Shown here piece after piece: positions 1-12,104 of a stretch of DNA of 64,000 nt (position 1 is its first letter; each line of letters begins with the position of its first letter). The notes beneath the pieces were generated by a model that saw only the letters and a list, made by a program, of their open reading frames with translations, made no database searches and was not told the DNA's origin. A program made the position numbers and the translations under genes. The stretch is from Lichina pygmaea (taxonomy: Eukaryota > Ascomycota > Lichinomycetes > Lichinales > Lichinaceae), in NCBI GenBank assembly GCA_963422465.1, contig OY730174.1, positions 2,294,001 through 2,358,000 on the forward strand, read 5' to 3'.

Positions 1-1
1 A

Positions 2-3000
2 GCAGATCTCCGACGCCGGTACAAGGAGGAGATTTCCGAGATCGACGAGAGGCACTTCTCGTCGAAGCGCAATCTCTTGGAGGAGCTCGACCAGAACAAC
101 CTGCACAACTCGCGCTCGCCCAAGAACTTCAGAGGCGGACATGAGGCGAACCGATGGTCGAACACGTCCACACCGACCCGCCGCCAAATTAGCAACGCCA
201 CCGACGCGACGCACGACTCCAGCCGGTCCGACAAGACCATCGACACCATCACCTATCACAAGCGCATGGATCTAGCGGCCGAGCTCGAGATGGTCCAGAA
301 CCAACTGCAGATGACGGAGATGCAGAACCGGCATCTGCAGAACCAGATCGGACGTCTGACTCCGCTGCGGGACAGCTGGCAGGACGAAAGCCCGTCGCTG
401 CGACGAGTGCAGAAGCTCGAGCGCGAGAACAACCGTCTGCACGACATGTTGGACAATTCGGCCAAGAAGGTGTCGGCGCTCGAGAAGTCGATCCAGTCCG
501 GCGAGTTGACGCTGAGAGACGTCCAGACCCAGTCTCACGAGGAGCTGTACGACCTCATCAACTCGCAGGAGCGGTCTCGCAAGTCGTTGTTGCAGATGCA
601 CAATTCTACCGTGGCAGAGCTGGCCGAGGCCAAGACGCAGTTCGATGGCTTGAAGCAGGCGCGGGAGGCCTTGGAGATGGAACTTCGCGACGCTCAGTCG
701 GAGATGCAGGAGCTGGCCGCGGGCCGAGATCAGGATGCCGTGGGCCGGAGCCACCTGCTGCAGGAGCTCGCGGACGTGCAGATCCGCTTGGACGCCGAGA
801 CGTCCCGGGGCGCCGACCTCAACGACAGTCTCAACCTGTATCGTGCGAGGGCCGACGAGTACTTCAACAAGCTCGAGCAGGCCGAGATCGCGGTGCTGAA
901 AGCGAGCCGGGCCGAGCAGTTTGCGAAGTCGCAGGCCAAGGAGGCCGAGGACACGTGCGCCACCATCATGGCCGAGCGCAAGCAGACGGACTCCTTGATC
1001 GAGGATCTCCAGCGGCAGAGCCAGAATCTGGAGGGGCGGGTCGAGGACATGTCGGCCGATCTCGACGGCGCCTTGCAGGCGAAGAAGCGGCTGCAGCACG
1101 AGCTCGAGGACTACCGGAGCCAGAGGGCGATGGATCTCGAGGACAAGGAGAACTCGATGGAGCAGACTCGCAGGAAGTACCAGACGGAGCTGTCGGCCTT
1201 GACCGGCGAACTCGAGATGGAGCGGGAGAATGTGGTTGACGTCAAGTCTGAGAATACGTATGTCTCACCCCGGTTTTATTGTCTCTGGAAGAACGTGAAC
1301 GAAAGAAGTCTCGGGGTTTTCTGGTTCGAGAGAGTACTGACGACGACCGCCTCAACTCCAGACACTTGCGCGAGGAGTTGGAGGACCTGCGGTCCAAGTG
1401 GGACGACGAGGTGCTCAACAGCTCGACCTGGGCCAAGGAGAAGTCTCGTCTGGAGATGACCCTGCAGGACCTGTCGACGTCGCGCGACGAGGCCGTGTCG
1501 GCGCACAACGAAGCGCAGGGCAAGATCGTGTCGCTGCTCTCGCAGGTGCGCAGCTTGCGGACATCGGTCGACGACGCCGCGGCCGAACGAGACGGGCTCT
1601 TGAAGGAGAAACGCGGGCTCGAGGCGCGGTTGGCCGAGGCCGGCGAGCGGCTCGAGGAGCTCGCGCGCGGCGAGAGCCCGTCGATGCGCAACGCCGCCGG
1701 CATGGACCGGCAGCTTCTCGAGCTCAAGTCGAGCCTCGCGCAGCAAGAAGACATCGCGGCGGCCGCGGTCGGCAAGATGCGTCGGGCCGAGGCCCTGGCG
1801 GCCGAGCTGCAGAAGGACATCACGAGCCAGCGCGAGGCCAACGGCCAGCTGCACAAGGACAAGATGGGCCTCGAGAAGACGGCCAAGGATCTGCAGCTGA
1901 AACTGGTGGACCTCGAGACGAAGAGCTATTCGGCGTCGGCGAGCCAGGACGTGCGGTTCCTGCACGGACGGATCCAGGAGGTGCGTGTGCCGGTGTATGC
2001 CCCATCGATCGATGGCCAGTCCCTGGGCGTCGCAGTGTCGCCCCGGTCGACCAGACCCATGCCGTCGTCCCCGTCCCCCAGTCGATCCGCAGCTAATCAC
2101 GATCAACGATAGCTCGAGAAACAGCTCGAGGCGCGAGAATCCGAACACAGCAAGTCGCAGCGGTCGATACGCAACGTCGACCGGTCCGTGCGGGACCTCG
2201 AAGCGCAGATCCAGCGACGCGAGAAGATCAACGCGCAGCTGAGCGACGAGATCAGCAAGGGGCGCGACAAGGTCGAACGGCTGCTGCAGACGATCGAGGA
2301 GCTCCAGGCCAGCGACTCGGGCAACCAGCTGCAGACGCGTCGGGCCGAACGCGAGCTGCGCGAGGAGCGCGAGAAGGGCCTTCGTCTCGAGCGCGAACTC
2401 GAGGGCTGGAAGGCGCTGCGTCTGGAGAGGAACAGTCCGATGACGGGGACGGCGGGATCCGGGGGCGACAACCACCACAATCATCACCACCACCAGAATC
2501 AGCATCAACACCGACTCATGCTCGGCCGCAACGCACCCATGTCTCTCGCCGCGCTCAGCGAAGCCGGCGGCGTCGCCAGTCGGAGCAGCAGCTTCAACGT
2601 CACGACACAGCTACGCTCGTCACCGGGGCGCGTGCGCCCAGCCTTTGCGCACGCCGCGTCGTCACCGGGTCCTATCTCGAACTCGACTTCATCGCTGACG
2701 ACAACGCCGTCGTCGACGAAACCATCCACCAACCCGCGTTCCGGCCCCCCCAGATCCGTCGTTGGCGCCGCAGCAGACTCGGCCAGCGGCACCGCGCACG
2801 CGAACGCGAACGCAAGAGAGGTCGACCGAGAGGGGAGAAGGAGCAGAGGTCAATCCCCGTCAATAGCCGTAGCTGGGACCGGGGCCGGAGCCGGAAACGG
2901 GAACGGGGTCGCGTCATCCTCATCGTCCCTGTCGCTATTATCACCAGCGTCAGCATCAGCGTCATCGTCAGCGGCAGAGAGAGACGGAGACGCAGACGCA

Positions 3001-3165
3001 GACGCAGGAGCACCCGCAGCGACAGGAGCGGCAGGACCAGCGACAACGGCAAGAAAGACCACAGACCAGGGCCGTGTCGCCGCGCGAAGAGCCAGTCAAC
3101 TCGTCGTCCCGCCTACCTCGTCCAGTACTGAGAGGAGGAAGACCTTGGCGAAGGGCTTCTTGTGA
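2..3165 (+). CDS. myoB: Class II myosin heavy chain, C-terminal tail (partial, 3 exons seen)
   Basis: The gene enters from the left edge already in frame, so the motor head lies outside the window. Exons are 2-1257, 1362-1980 and 2113-3165 (stop TGA). The introns are GTATGT...CTCCAG (1258-1361, CTGAC branch site) and GTGCGT...GATAG (1981-2112, GCTAAT branch site). Both splices preserve the frame and rejoin heptad-rich sequence (SEN-THLREELEDL and GRIQE-LEKQLEAR). Nearly all of it is coiled coil up to about position 2430. A basic, Ser/Ala/Pro-rich non-helical tail with a His-rich patch (about 2470-2510) follows. The order of conserved blocks (YKEEISEIDERHFSSKR, then coiled coil, then RSIRNVDRSVRDLEAQI) matches the tail of filamentous-fungal myosin II. 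That protein dimerises through the rod and drives actomyosin ring constriction at septa. Family assignment is strong; the symbol follows Aspergillus usage. Confidence 0.88.
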
Positions 3166-5532
3166 GGAGCCTCTGTTCGTTTGTGCCGCTGTTCTTTCCT
3201 TCCCTCTTTCTTTCTTTCATTCTTTCTTTGTTTCTTTGCTTGTCTGTTTTATGCTGTCCATGCTGTCCAGCGGGGATCGTGGTTGGACCCTGGGGACGTG
3301 GAAGGCTGCGGACGTGGACGTCTGGCGACCTCGAGACATGGACGGCTGTGGACTTTGGAGTCTTGGGCCTGCATTTCTCTCTGCGAGCACGCACGCGCGC
3401 ACGCGCGCCCGTGTGTATGTGTATGTGTGTGTGTGTGTCTTTTATATGTTTTACGGAGATGAGCACCTTCCCCCTCCAGGAAGAGTTACACATCCTTGCA
3501 AAGGTCCTCTTCATCGTCCTCTTCTTCGTCCTCTTCTTGGGCTCTTTTTGGGGAGACCCTCTTTGGCGCATTCTAGACCACTTCCTGGGTTTCTTCTTGG
3601 GTTCTCTCTCGAGTCACTCGCTCGGGTTCACTGTCGAGTCACTCTCCCAAGTCTCGCTCTTGGGTTTTCCCCTCGGGCTCCGTGCTTGGGCCAGAGAGTT
3701 TCTTCATCGTCATAGACAGACGCAAGGGACTTTTATCTTCTAGATCATGTTGTGCTCCTGCCATGATGCTGTTATCACTCGTAGTCCTCGTATACATCCG
3801 CATGTGCTTCTTCAATGATTCTATCCCGTCCCTTTCTTGGTCTTTGTATAGCTCTTCTTTGGAAGGGCTTGCGGGTGGGGGATGAGGGGTGGGGGTTGCT
3901 TGGGTAGCTCTGCTATGGGGGGGGGCTTGCGGGTGAGTGTGTATGATGAGTCCTGGTGTGGTCCTCTCGTGGTCCTCGTACGCTTCTCGTGGGACCGAGC
4001 CAGCAGGGTCAGAACTGAGGATACGTAGCCATCAACCGTCTGGGACGACCGGGTGAGGCTGCTACGTACGCTCACGTCACCTTTTCCTTGCTGTATGGAG
4101 ATCAAGTCGGTCGTATTAGATTAGACTGTGCTATAGTGGCTGGTTTTCATCTACCGTATTGGACTACATACTCGTACTCGTACGGTAAATATTGTGAACT
4201 GCATCTGCTCGCGCTGGACAGTCATGACCGACAGTGTTGCACTTGATCGTACAAGGTAAGCATGGGACTATACCTTCCTGCTGAGTCAGCACAGTCTCAC
4301 TGCTGTATTGACAGGAGTGTATGACAGCATGACGCATCACTTGTAGGAAATTGGTCTCTCTGGGACTGACTGACTGGAGTTGTGCTGGAGTGAAATGTGT
4401 GACGGTTCTGTCAGTGTAAGGCTGCGGTGACCCTTTGTCCCTACGAGCATTTAGGTAGCACTGTGGTATATTGCTCTCTGCCGTGGCTGAGAATACAGTA
4501 CGGTACCCATACGTACATACCTACGTACCTGTAGTACGTACGTATCGTACCGACTACAGCTATGGCTGGCCGTGGTGGTTGTTAGTCAAGCACGGCAAGC
4601 CTGCCGACCGCGGTACCCCCCCGTGCCCCCTCGTGCCGTGGAAAAGTGACGCGGCAGATCTACTCAGCAGTACATACGTACTTCCAACCTTCCGTACACG
4701 GTACGTACGAAGTACTCCGCAAAGAGCCCGACGTTCGGTGATGCCTTCCCAAGTCATGCTACAGAACGCCTGGTGTACCGACGGCGTGTCGTACCTCCAG
4801 CTACCGTTGTCACCGTGCGCTTTATTGATGTCGACCGGCTACTGGTCTTACGGCCTTTGCTGAGAACATCGAGCGGTTCCAAGACTAGCTCTCCTGCGCC
4901 TCTGCTTCGATCGTCCAGCAGAGAAGAGTTGATCGTGTCTTCGGCATCTCTCAGTTGCATCCTCGTGGGGCTGCTTCTCCCAATGCGGCTCTGTGTTCTT
5001 AGGGCGAGTACAGATACACGTCCCAGTAGGAAGTGTGCCTACATGCCGTCGTCACGTTGCCCACTTTGAAGGACATTACTACACATTCACGTCTCGTCTG
5101 CGTAGGGGGCATCTCTTGCTGCATCCATCCTTCCCTTAGGTAGGACGCTGCAGTCTCTGAAACACCAGCACTTGGGTACCGAGAATTGCCTGAGCCCGAT
5201 TTCAAGAGTTTTCTTTGGCTTGTTTGAAAGGGGAGGGAGCAAAGGAAGAGCCAGGGTGGGATGAAGGGCTTGAGGTACTGGGGAAGCCCGATCTCTTCGA
5301 AGATGCAGTCGGGTGCGAGGCACGCAGAAAGGCAAGCCGTAGGCTCGTGGGTATCGATTGGAAAGATACAATTCTGGAACGGTCCAAACCTGGCAAAAGT
5401 CGACCAGAAAGGAACTGAGGCAACATGAAGGACAAGAGACACCACCCCAGTCGACTACATTCTCGTGATCATGAGTTGAGTCCTTTCTTGCTGCCCAGGG
5501 AGGCTCTTGCTCTTCGGTATCGAGTCGTCGCC
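3166..5532. other. Intergenic region between convergent genes (myosin tail / cti6-like)
   Basis: No supported gene. It contains a pyrimidine-rich stretch just after the myosin stop (about 3190-3245), a short GT repeat (about 3411-3438) and TACGTA/GTACGT-rich sequence (about 4490-4720). Both flanking genes end here, so it must hold two 3' untranslated regions. The ORFs found here (65-150 aa) are low-complexity or chance frames. Confidence 0.6.
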
Positions 5533-7766
5533 TCACTTATCGCCCCACTTTCCGTATTCCTGCTGCCAGAGAACAATGTTCCGGGTCAAGACATCCATCA
5601 TCTCGACGGTGCTGAGATCGGTAAACTTCCTCTCTTCGGTCTTGGCCGCGTCGGTCTGCGTCTGGTTGCCACTGCCGCTACCGCTGGCCTCGGCCGCCGG
5701 TTCGGTGGTTGCGGGGCCAGCCTTCTCTTCTCCCCCGGTCAACGTGATCTTCGGAACGTCACCGCCGGTGTCGACCGCGCCATCCGTCTTGCCGACTGGT
5801 CCACTGGTCGCCGCGGCCGTCTTCGTCGTCGCCGTCGTCGTCTTCGGCGGGGCGCTGCTACCAACCGCTGCCGCTGGCGTCTTTTCGGTGGCCATCTCCA
5901 CCTGGACCCGTGAGATGAACTCGAGGATGGCGGCCGCTCGGCGTCTCATGTCGTTCATCGTCGTCCGGTTCGGGTTCATGTGTCGCGGTCTGCTTGGTTT
6001 GCTCGACTCGCCGTTCAGACCGTTCCGGGCGTCGTCTTTTCCGGGACCGTCACGTGACTCGGTTCGTGCGGCGGACGGCTCCCGCATGCCGTTGGCCGCG
6101 TCTCGAGCGAGGTCGCGGTCTCGAGTGTACTGGTTGCGACCGAGTCGGCCTCGTCGGGCCTGCGGCCGGGTGGTCTTCCGCGGAGCGGTCGTCGTCGCCG
6201 TTGCCGCCGCCGAGGCTTGCGCGTTGGTCGACGCGTTCTTGCCGGATCGTGGGGTGGCACGCGCCTCGACCGAGCGCGTCGTGGACGCCGGCGGGCTCAT
6301 GGCACCGCCGGTACGAGACATTGGAGGTTCGCTGGGAGCCTCGGATTCTGCAATCGTCAGCGACCACTCCACGCTCGTTGCCGTCGGGTATCGGCAGACC
6401 CGCGACACACGCTCGAACGAGGAACACACCTTCTGCTCGTCGCCGATCGGCCCGTCCCTTGCGCCTCCCGGCCGCCTCGGCCTTCTCTCGGGTGCGTTGT
6501 GCCTCCAGCTCTCGCAATTCGTTTTCTTGCTGCTGGCGCGCCGCCGCGGCCCGTCCCCGCTTGGGCGCCCCTCCTCGGTTCCCGGTGGTATCGTCGTCGG
6601 CTTGGGACTGCTCACGATGCTGAGCGTTCGGTGGCGAGCCAGACGCCGCCGAACGAGAAGTCGTCCTTGGGCGCTTGAGAGTACTGGCAGGGCCGCTTTC
6701 ACGGAGGGTCACGACGTCAGCAGCGACCGGGTCACCTAGCCTGGCGGAGCAGGACACAACTCACTCTTGGCTATCGCTGCTCGACCTCTTCCCGTCCTGT
6801 CGAAGCCCGGCCATCTTCGCTGCCTTGCTCTCCTCGATGGCTTGGCGGAGCTGCTCCTCCTCGTCGTAGGCGGCGTCGCGACTGTTCATGGTTGACCGTC
6901 GCTTGCTGGATTGGGCCAGCGAGTTCTGGGCGGCGGTCTTGGATCGTGAGGATTTCATTTCGGTCTCTCTCGGGTGAGAAGATGTGGGTGAAGCCTTGGA
7001 TGAGACCGGGCCGACTACAGGTAGGTAGCGTGACCACCGTTGGCTGTGGCATCTCCCCTATTGTCAGCGGTCTTCCAATGCCCGAATGGCGCACACGACG
7101 CACGACAATAGAAAGCCGGGACCTTATTACGTACCCTTTCGGTCCTAGTGCGATGCTGTGAAAATCGCGACGACATTGTTCGCAGAAATACTCGTCCGGG
7201 CTCATGCTGACGTCCATGATGCCGACGCAGCCGCCGTGCTGCCAGACCTTGCAGGTGTCACACTGGATGAAGAGACTGCCAGGTTCCTCCGGCGGGGGAT
7301 CGGCCGAGTCCACCGGCGATCGCGGGATCGGGTCGTCTTGGAGACCCCGGTCGTGCTGGGTCGAGACTGGAAACGGCGGCCCCGGGTACTCCAGCTGCCC
7401 GCAGACACAGCGAGTGACCTCCTCGTCATCCTCATCTGGCTCATCGTCGTGGGCCTCTTCTTCAGCCTCAGCGTTTACGGCGGCGACGGCGAGCTCTGGC
7501 GCCGGGTCAGCAGCAACATCCTCTCCGCCACCTCGCTTGCGCTTGGGACGGCGTCCTTGGGCCTGCTCGGGCCGGGCCGCCGACAGTTCATCCGAGCCGC
7601 GCGAGCGAGGCGTGACGGTCTTTTGCGGGTTCGACGTCTTGGTGTGAGATCGCGTGTGGCGCTCGGCGCGGCCAGACGTAGTCGAGGACGATGACGATTC
7701 GACGGTCTGCTGGGAAGCGCTCGAGGGCTGGGTCACGAGAGCCCTCGACGACCGACGCTGAGGCAT
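5533..7766 (-). CDS. cti6: Cti6-like PHD-finger protein (4 exons)
   Basis: Exons on the minus strand are 7766-7135, 7043-6765, 6683-6430 and 6347-5533, giving about 659 aa. Introns are 7134-7044 (GTACGT...CACAG), 6764-6684 (GTGAGT...CCAG, acceptor less sure) and 6429-6348 (GTGTGT...TGCAG). The phases fit at every junction. An acidic stretch (about 100-116) precedes a C4HC3 PHD finger: C120, C122, C169, C172, H177, C180, C195, C198, with a long first loop. Splicing restores the conserved block QRWSRYLPV after the finger, then MNSRDAAYDEEEQLRQAIE. The C-terminal block (MNPNRTTMNDMRRRAAAILEF, and ending LSTVEMMDVLTRNIVLWQQ) is typical of fungal Cti6 proteins. In yeast, Cti6 is a subunit of the Rpd3L histone deacetylase complex that reads H3K4 methylation and links it to Cyc8-Tup1 targets. 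The role here is inferred from family. A divergent promoter is shared with the gene at 9951. Confidence 0.87.
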
Positions 7767-9950
7767 GGCGCGGAAGGGGCACGATCCGCAGAGATAGGCT
7801 ATGCGTCCTCGACGACGTCGATGGAGGTACAGGCAACGTCGGTCGAGTCACCGACAACAGCTGTGACGGTGGGCGAGCGGAGTCGGCAGGTGGAAAAATG
7901 AGTGTTTCTGTGCTTCTAGCGGCCCCAAACGAGGGGTCCCGGTCCTGGCGTGCCTGGGACGATGCTCAAGAGGAGATTGAGGGTTGGCGAACACGATAGA
8001 GGCTCTTCCAGCTGATCTCGCCGCGAGGGTTGCTCGCGATCTCGAACCGAGGGACGCAGATGGTGGATGGGCGTGGTGGAGGGGACTGCGATCCTAGAGC
8101 TCATCGCACTCCCTCTTGTGTTCTTCCACTTCGTCTTTTGGGCGCATCGCTCGCTGCAATGGGCTGCGCGGATGGCATGAGCCGTCCACCAAAATCTCCA
8201 CGTGACCCCGCCACTGGCCGCCCAGATGGCGTGCACTGGCTCCCAGGAAACGAGGTACCGCCATGCGCATTTTGTGCGCCGTGGTACCCCGCCGAAGAGC
8301 GGAGGCCATCTGCCCTCTGCCAGCGAGGGTCGGCTTCGAAACAAGCGACAGACGAGGGCACGGAAGGGTGATAGAAGATCGGCCGCTTTCGATGATACTG
8401 TAGATAGATACCGCAGAAGCAGCTGACCTTTGGCGGGCTGGCTGTGCCGGTGAGTTTGGACGGTGAAGGGTGGAGGGATGCTCTGGTGTTGGAGAAATGT
8501 AGCACAGGAAAACCCCCCATCGAAGGGTTGCGATGTTGATGCGGTCGCACGCCTCGAGGGGAGTTTTAGGCGGCGAGGGCGGAGGCGATGACGACGGAAG
8601 TCGACAGGAAGCTTTTAAGACCGACCGAAACGCCGAAAGCCTCTTGCCGGTGAGGTTATCGATAGGGGGAAAGCCAGTGCAACCCATTGAATTCATCTGA
8701 TTTCTAATTTTCTATTGGCTGCTGCCATGATAAATTCAGGCGCTCATAGCAGCTGATTGGTCCAGGCTGGGTATCGAGGCCAATCTACCCCCGAGTTAGG
8801 CTTCCGGAAGAAGAAAAGGCTCCGACGGCGGGATACCAGTCGAACAGGATGTACATACGTACTACTCGTACGTACTCCGTACTCGTGATGCCTCCTATGA
8901 TTAGTGAGCACCAGTCGCCTGGCGGAAACGGCCGGTAATTAACCCTTCCGGGGCTCACCGGCCCAGTCGGGCAAGCGACGCTACAGAGCCTCAATCTCAA
9001 ACAGGCTTAGTGAGCTGCTGACGCATCGATTACTACGGGACAGCACAGTTCAGTACGGTACACGTCGCAACGTCGGAGGTACTGCTACAAATGGACGTAG
9101 ATGGGACAAGGAAAAGATTGATGGGAGATTAGAGAGCAAGAGAGGCGAAGGGCCACGGACGATGCTGTTTTAGAAGCCGGTGACTGTTCTCCCCGTTGTT
9201 GCTACGCCTGCGTCGGAGGAAGTCTCGTTGCTCCTCGCCGTTGGAAGCTTCCATTTAGCTCGTGCACACATCTGGTAAGCTGGACGATTTTCTGCTTGAA
9301 GCTGTCACATCCCAGGAGGCCCCCCGATGTCGACCTGATAGACAGAGGAAGGGAGACATGGAGGGAGACGTCTGGTCGGCGAGACGTTCTCGATTGCTGC
9401 TGCCGGATTGCATCGTTTTGATAATGTGGTTCTGCGACTTTTCTAGTGATCGATAAAGGCCCGCGCCTTGGGCTCGCTACGCATCGTAGCACCTTTGCTT
9501 TTGACCTGCCCGGACATCTCCTCATCCCAAAAGCCTCGATCGTGCCTGTCTTGTTTGCGTGCTGGTGATGTCATAGCCCTGTGGGCAGAGAAGGAAGGAA
9601 GCAGGAAACAATATTGTGATAGTGTTGGCCTGGATGCTGCAAGCCTGATAACACCTGCTTTTAGTGGGCAAATCGTGAGAGTTCCATCCTCCCACCTGAG
9701 CCTCTTTTGAAGGCCGGTGAATTCCTCCAGGACACTATCGGAGCTTGTCTGCTCATGGGTAAGAATGTTTTCCCCGTCCGACGCCATCGCCGTTTGGTGC
9801 TTGTTGCGCATCTGAGAAAAAAAATTCGCCACTTTGGATGCTGCCCACCTCCACCGCACGAGACTGGTGATACCCTTGAGTCCATCCCTGCCTGCTCAGT
9901 CCTTTATCCCCCACCCCCGTCGTCATCACCATCGTCGTCAACGCAACGAC
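7767..9950. other. Divergent intergenic region (shared promoter side)
   Basis: This 2.2 kb separates the start codons of two divergent genes. It holds two ATTGG (inverted CCAAT) boxes (listed separately) and a TACGTA/CCGTAC cluster (about 8852-8886). ORFs in 7916-8696 on the minus strand show no recognisable domain or conserved composition, so none is called. Confidence 0.55.
8714..8760. promoter_or_regulatory. Pair of inverted CCAAT boxes
   Basis: ATTGG occurs at 8714-8718 and 8756-8760, 42 bp apart start to start, in the region between two divergent genes. Fungal Hap2/3/5 complexes bind CCAAT on either strand. A paired arrangement in a promoter-sized gap is suggestive only, because the pentamer is common by chance. 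Confidence 0.3.
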
Positions 9951-12104
9951 ATGGATGACATGGCCTCCTTCCTGGCAAGCGTGAGGACGATGTGTGCTCG
10001 GCTAAAGGATACGTTCCATATCACAGCGACGCGATATGTTCCGCATTCGCCCGTCTCGCACGCCCCTGATGTTCCATCTCCGCTCTACCCAGATCGGCCC
10101 ATCAGACCGCTCCCGAAGCGCCGTTTGCGGTCACTGCTGTCCCCAGAGGTGGCAGATGCCATCCTCTACTCGCCCGCTCCAGAGCCGACCTCGCTCTTCT
10201 ACTACCCGTACTCCTATCCGGGCGCCGAGCGTGGGAGCGGGATCGACGGCGCTGTTCGAGACCCTGCCACGAGCTGCCCCGAACAGCACCATGCCTGCAT
10301 CTGCCGTAGCCAGCACGAGCACGCGCCGCCCCCAGAGACAGACTTGGAAAGCGACGACGAGCCGATTGGGGCTCGGGGCCGTCACATGTTCTTGCCACAC
10401 CAGCACCAGCAACAGCACCAGCAGGACCATCACGAGATGAACGGGCTGCACGCCGCCCAAACCCGGTTTGCTCAGCATCCACAGGCCGTCGACCTGCCGC
10501 CCCTGCAACCGAAACCGCCCAACTCGACCAGCTCGTCCGTCGACGGATACGACTCGTTCGAGAACACCAAGAACAAGAAGAAGCGGAAGATCCCCACGCC
10601 CGGCAGCACAGGCATCTACCAGAATCATCTGTCGGCCGAGCTTGCCAACTTGGACATCTCGTCCCGCCACGGCCCGGACCTGGCGTCGCCCGACGACGTG
10701 TCTGCGCCCATGGGACAGCAGTACAGCAGCCCTGCCTACTCGGCTCTGTCCGGCTCTGGCATCGGCAGCGGCATCTCGGGCTCTGGAAGCGGACGTCTCG
10801 CGCGCAACCAGTGGCGGACGGGCGCCATCCGGAGTCCCTTGGGCGTCTCCAGCGACGGCTTGAACGCTTGGGGCAGTGGCAGGGCGGCCAGGACTCGGGC
10901 TCGAGAGTGGTCTGGTGGGATTCACGTCAAAGGCGGAACTTCGCCGGCGGACGCGAGGCTCGCCGCAGGCGACAGGGACGGTGGTACGGACGCCGCTGGG
11001 TCCGCGAGGACGACTTCGGGCATCATCGGCGCTGCCATCGCCAACGCCGTTCAGGACACGTTCAACACCGCCGCTGCGAAGGATCAGGAGAACGTGAGCC
11101 TGCTGCGGCTCGAGGCTTCACGGAAGCCAAACGCCAGCAATGCGCAGTTTACGTTCACGGCGTCGTCCAACGTGACCTGGCCGGGGAGGGAGGCTGCTGC
11201 GCCGAGCGGACACCCGGCCGGGTTACGCCCGCCGGGGACCAGCCTCGGCACCAAAACCTTTGGCGCCTCGAGCCAGCTGGGTCGGGACTCGGCCACGCAT
11301 GGCACCCAAACGAACTCCGGCTTCGCCGGCAACCGACGCCCGCTGCAGGCTCCTCCGGTGCCTCAGTACGCCCCAGGTCTTGGTCGACCAGTACCCCAGC
11401 AGCAGCAACAGCAGCAGCAGCAGCAGCACCACCCAGCCCCGGTGCCGCCTCCCCCGCAGCCGCCGTTGCAGACACAGCAGCAGCAACCTACGGCAAGTAC
11501 GGCTCAACCCACGCTGCAGACCGGCAAGAAGACACGTCCGAAACGCGGCGGCAGCCAGTACCTGATTGCCGCTCGCGAGCGTCGGGTGCAGCAGAGGTAC
11601 AAGAATATCCATCACCCTCCCAGCGGCGACGAGATCTGGATCTGCGAGTTCTGCGAGTACGAGAGCATCTTTGGCACGCCGCCAGAAGCGTTGGTGCGTC
11701 AGTACGAGATCAACGACCTCAAGGAGCGCCGTCGTCTGGAGGAGAAGCGCCGACTCCTTGAGAAGGCCAAGACGAAGGGCCGCAAGGGCAAGAAGGGAGG
11801 CGGCAAGGTCGCGGCGAAGAATCCGGCGGCGAACCAGCCGCACGCTCAGTCGACCGCGGCCGGCAACGACCTGGCGGACGCGCAGGCGCTCGGTGCGCAG
11901 AGCGACGGATACGGCCGGGACGAGTACTACGACGGCGAAGATCTGTCGGGCCTGAACTCGCCGACGCCGCCGTTGCCTCCTCCGCCTCCGCCGCCGACGT
12001 CGACATCAGCCAAGGCTGGGTACGCCAAAGGTCTGGCCGGAGGAGCAGCTGGGAACACCGGCAAGCTAAGAAGCGGCGGTGGCGAGGCCATCCGGGCGAA
12101 CTGA
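9951..12104 (+). CDS. Conserved fungal protein of unknown function with C-terminal CxxC motif
   Basis: One uninterrupted exon of 717 aa. An in-frame ATG exists at 9834, but 9951 is preferred because the protein then begins MDDMASFLASVR and runs straight into the proline-rich conserved-looking block SPLYPDRPIRPLPKRRLRS. Other features in order are a His/Gln patch (about 10400-10435), a block around LPPLQPKPPNSTSSS and a Ser/Gly-rich middle. A polyglutamine run (CAG-rich, about 11397-11428) sits beside a proline run. Near residues 550-640 comes the most conserved-looking part: a basic helix, EIWICEFCEYE with a CxxC, then a Lys/Arg/Glu helix. The tail is low complexity with a run of prolines. 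The CxxC could bind metal with a partner, but only one pair is visible. I recognise the protein type from ascomycete proteomes but know no function for it. Confidence 0.8.
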   Translation: MDDMASFLASVRTMCARLKDTFHITATRYVPHSPVSHAPDVPSPLYPDRPIRPLPKRRLRSLLSPEVADAILYSPAPEPTSLFYYPYSYPGAERGSGIDGAVRDPATSCPEQHHACICRSQHEHAPPPETDLESDDEPIGARGRHMFLPHQHQQQHQQDHHEMNGLHAAQTRFAQHPQAVDLPPLQPKPPNSTSSSVDGYDSFENTKNKKKRKIPTPGSTGIYQNHLSAELANLDISSRHGPDLASPDDVSAPMGQQYSSPAYSALSGSGIGSGISGSGSGRLARNQWRTGAIRSPLGVSSDGLNAWGSGRAARTRAREWSGGIHVKGGTSPADARLAAGDRDGGTDAAGSARTTSGIIGAAIANAVQDTFNTAAAKDQENVSLLRLEASRKPNASNAQFTFTASSNVTWPGREAAAPSGHPAGLRPPGTSLGTKTFGASSQLGRDSATHGTQTNSGFAGNRRPLQAPPVPQYAPGLGRPVPQQQQQQQQQQHHPAPVPPPPQPPLQTQQQQPTASTAQPTLQTGKKTRPKRGGSQYLIAARERRVQQRYKNIHHPPSGDEIWICEFCEYESIFGTPPEALVRQYEINDLKERRRLEEKRRLLEKAKTKGRKGKKGGGKVAAKNPAANQPHAQSTAAGNDLADAQALGAQSDGYGRDEYYDGEDLSGLNSPTPPLPPPPPPPTSTSAKAGYAKGLAGGAAGNTGKLRSGGGEAIRAN

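Noticed and set aside
272-2511. Long minus-strand ORFs (275 and 411 aa) opposite the myosin tail
   Set aside because: They are shadows of a GC-rich coiled-coil gene; the sense frames match myosin II and splice cleanly, and the antisense frames are Leu/Arg-rich with no domain.
8094-8696. 200-aa minus-strand ORF between cti6 and the 9951 gene
   Set aside because: No recognisable motif, biased composition, and an overlapping alternative frame of similar length; it looks like chance.
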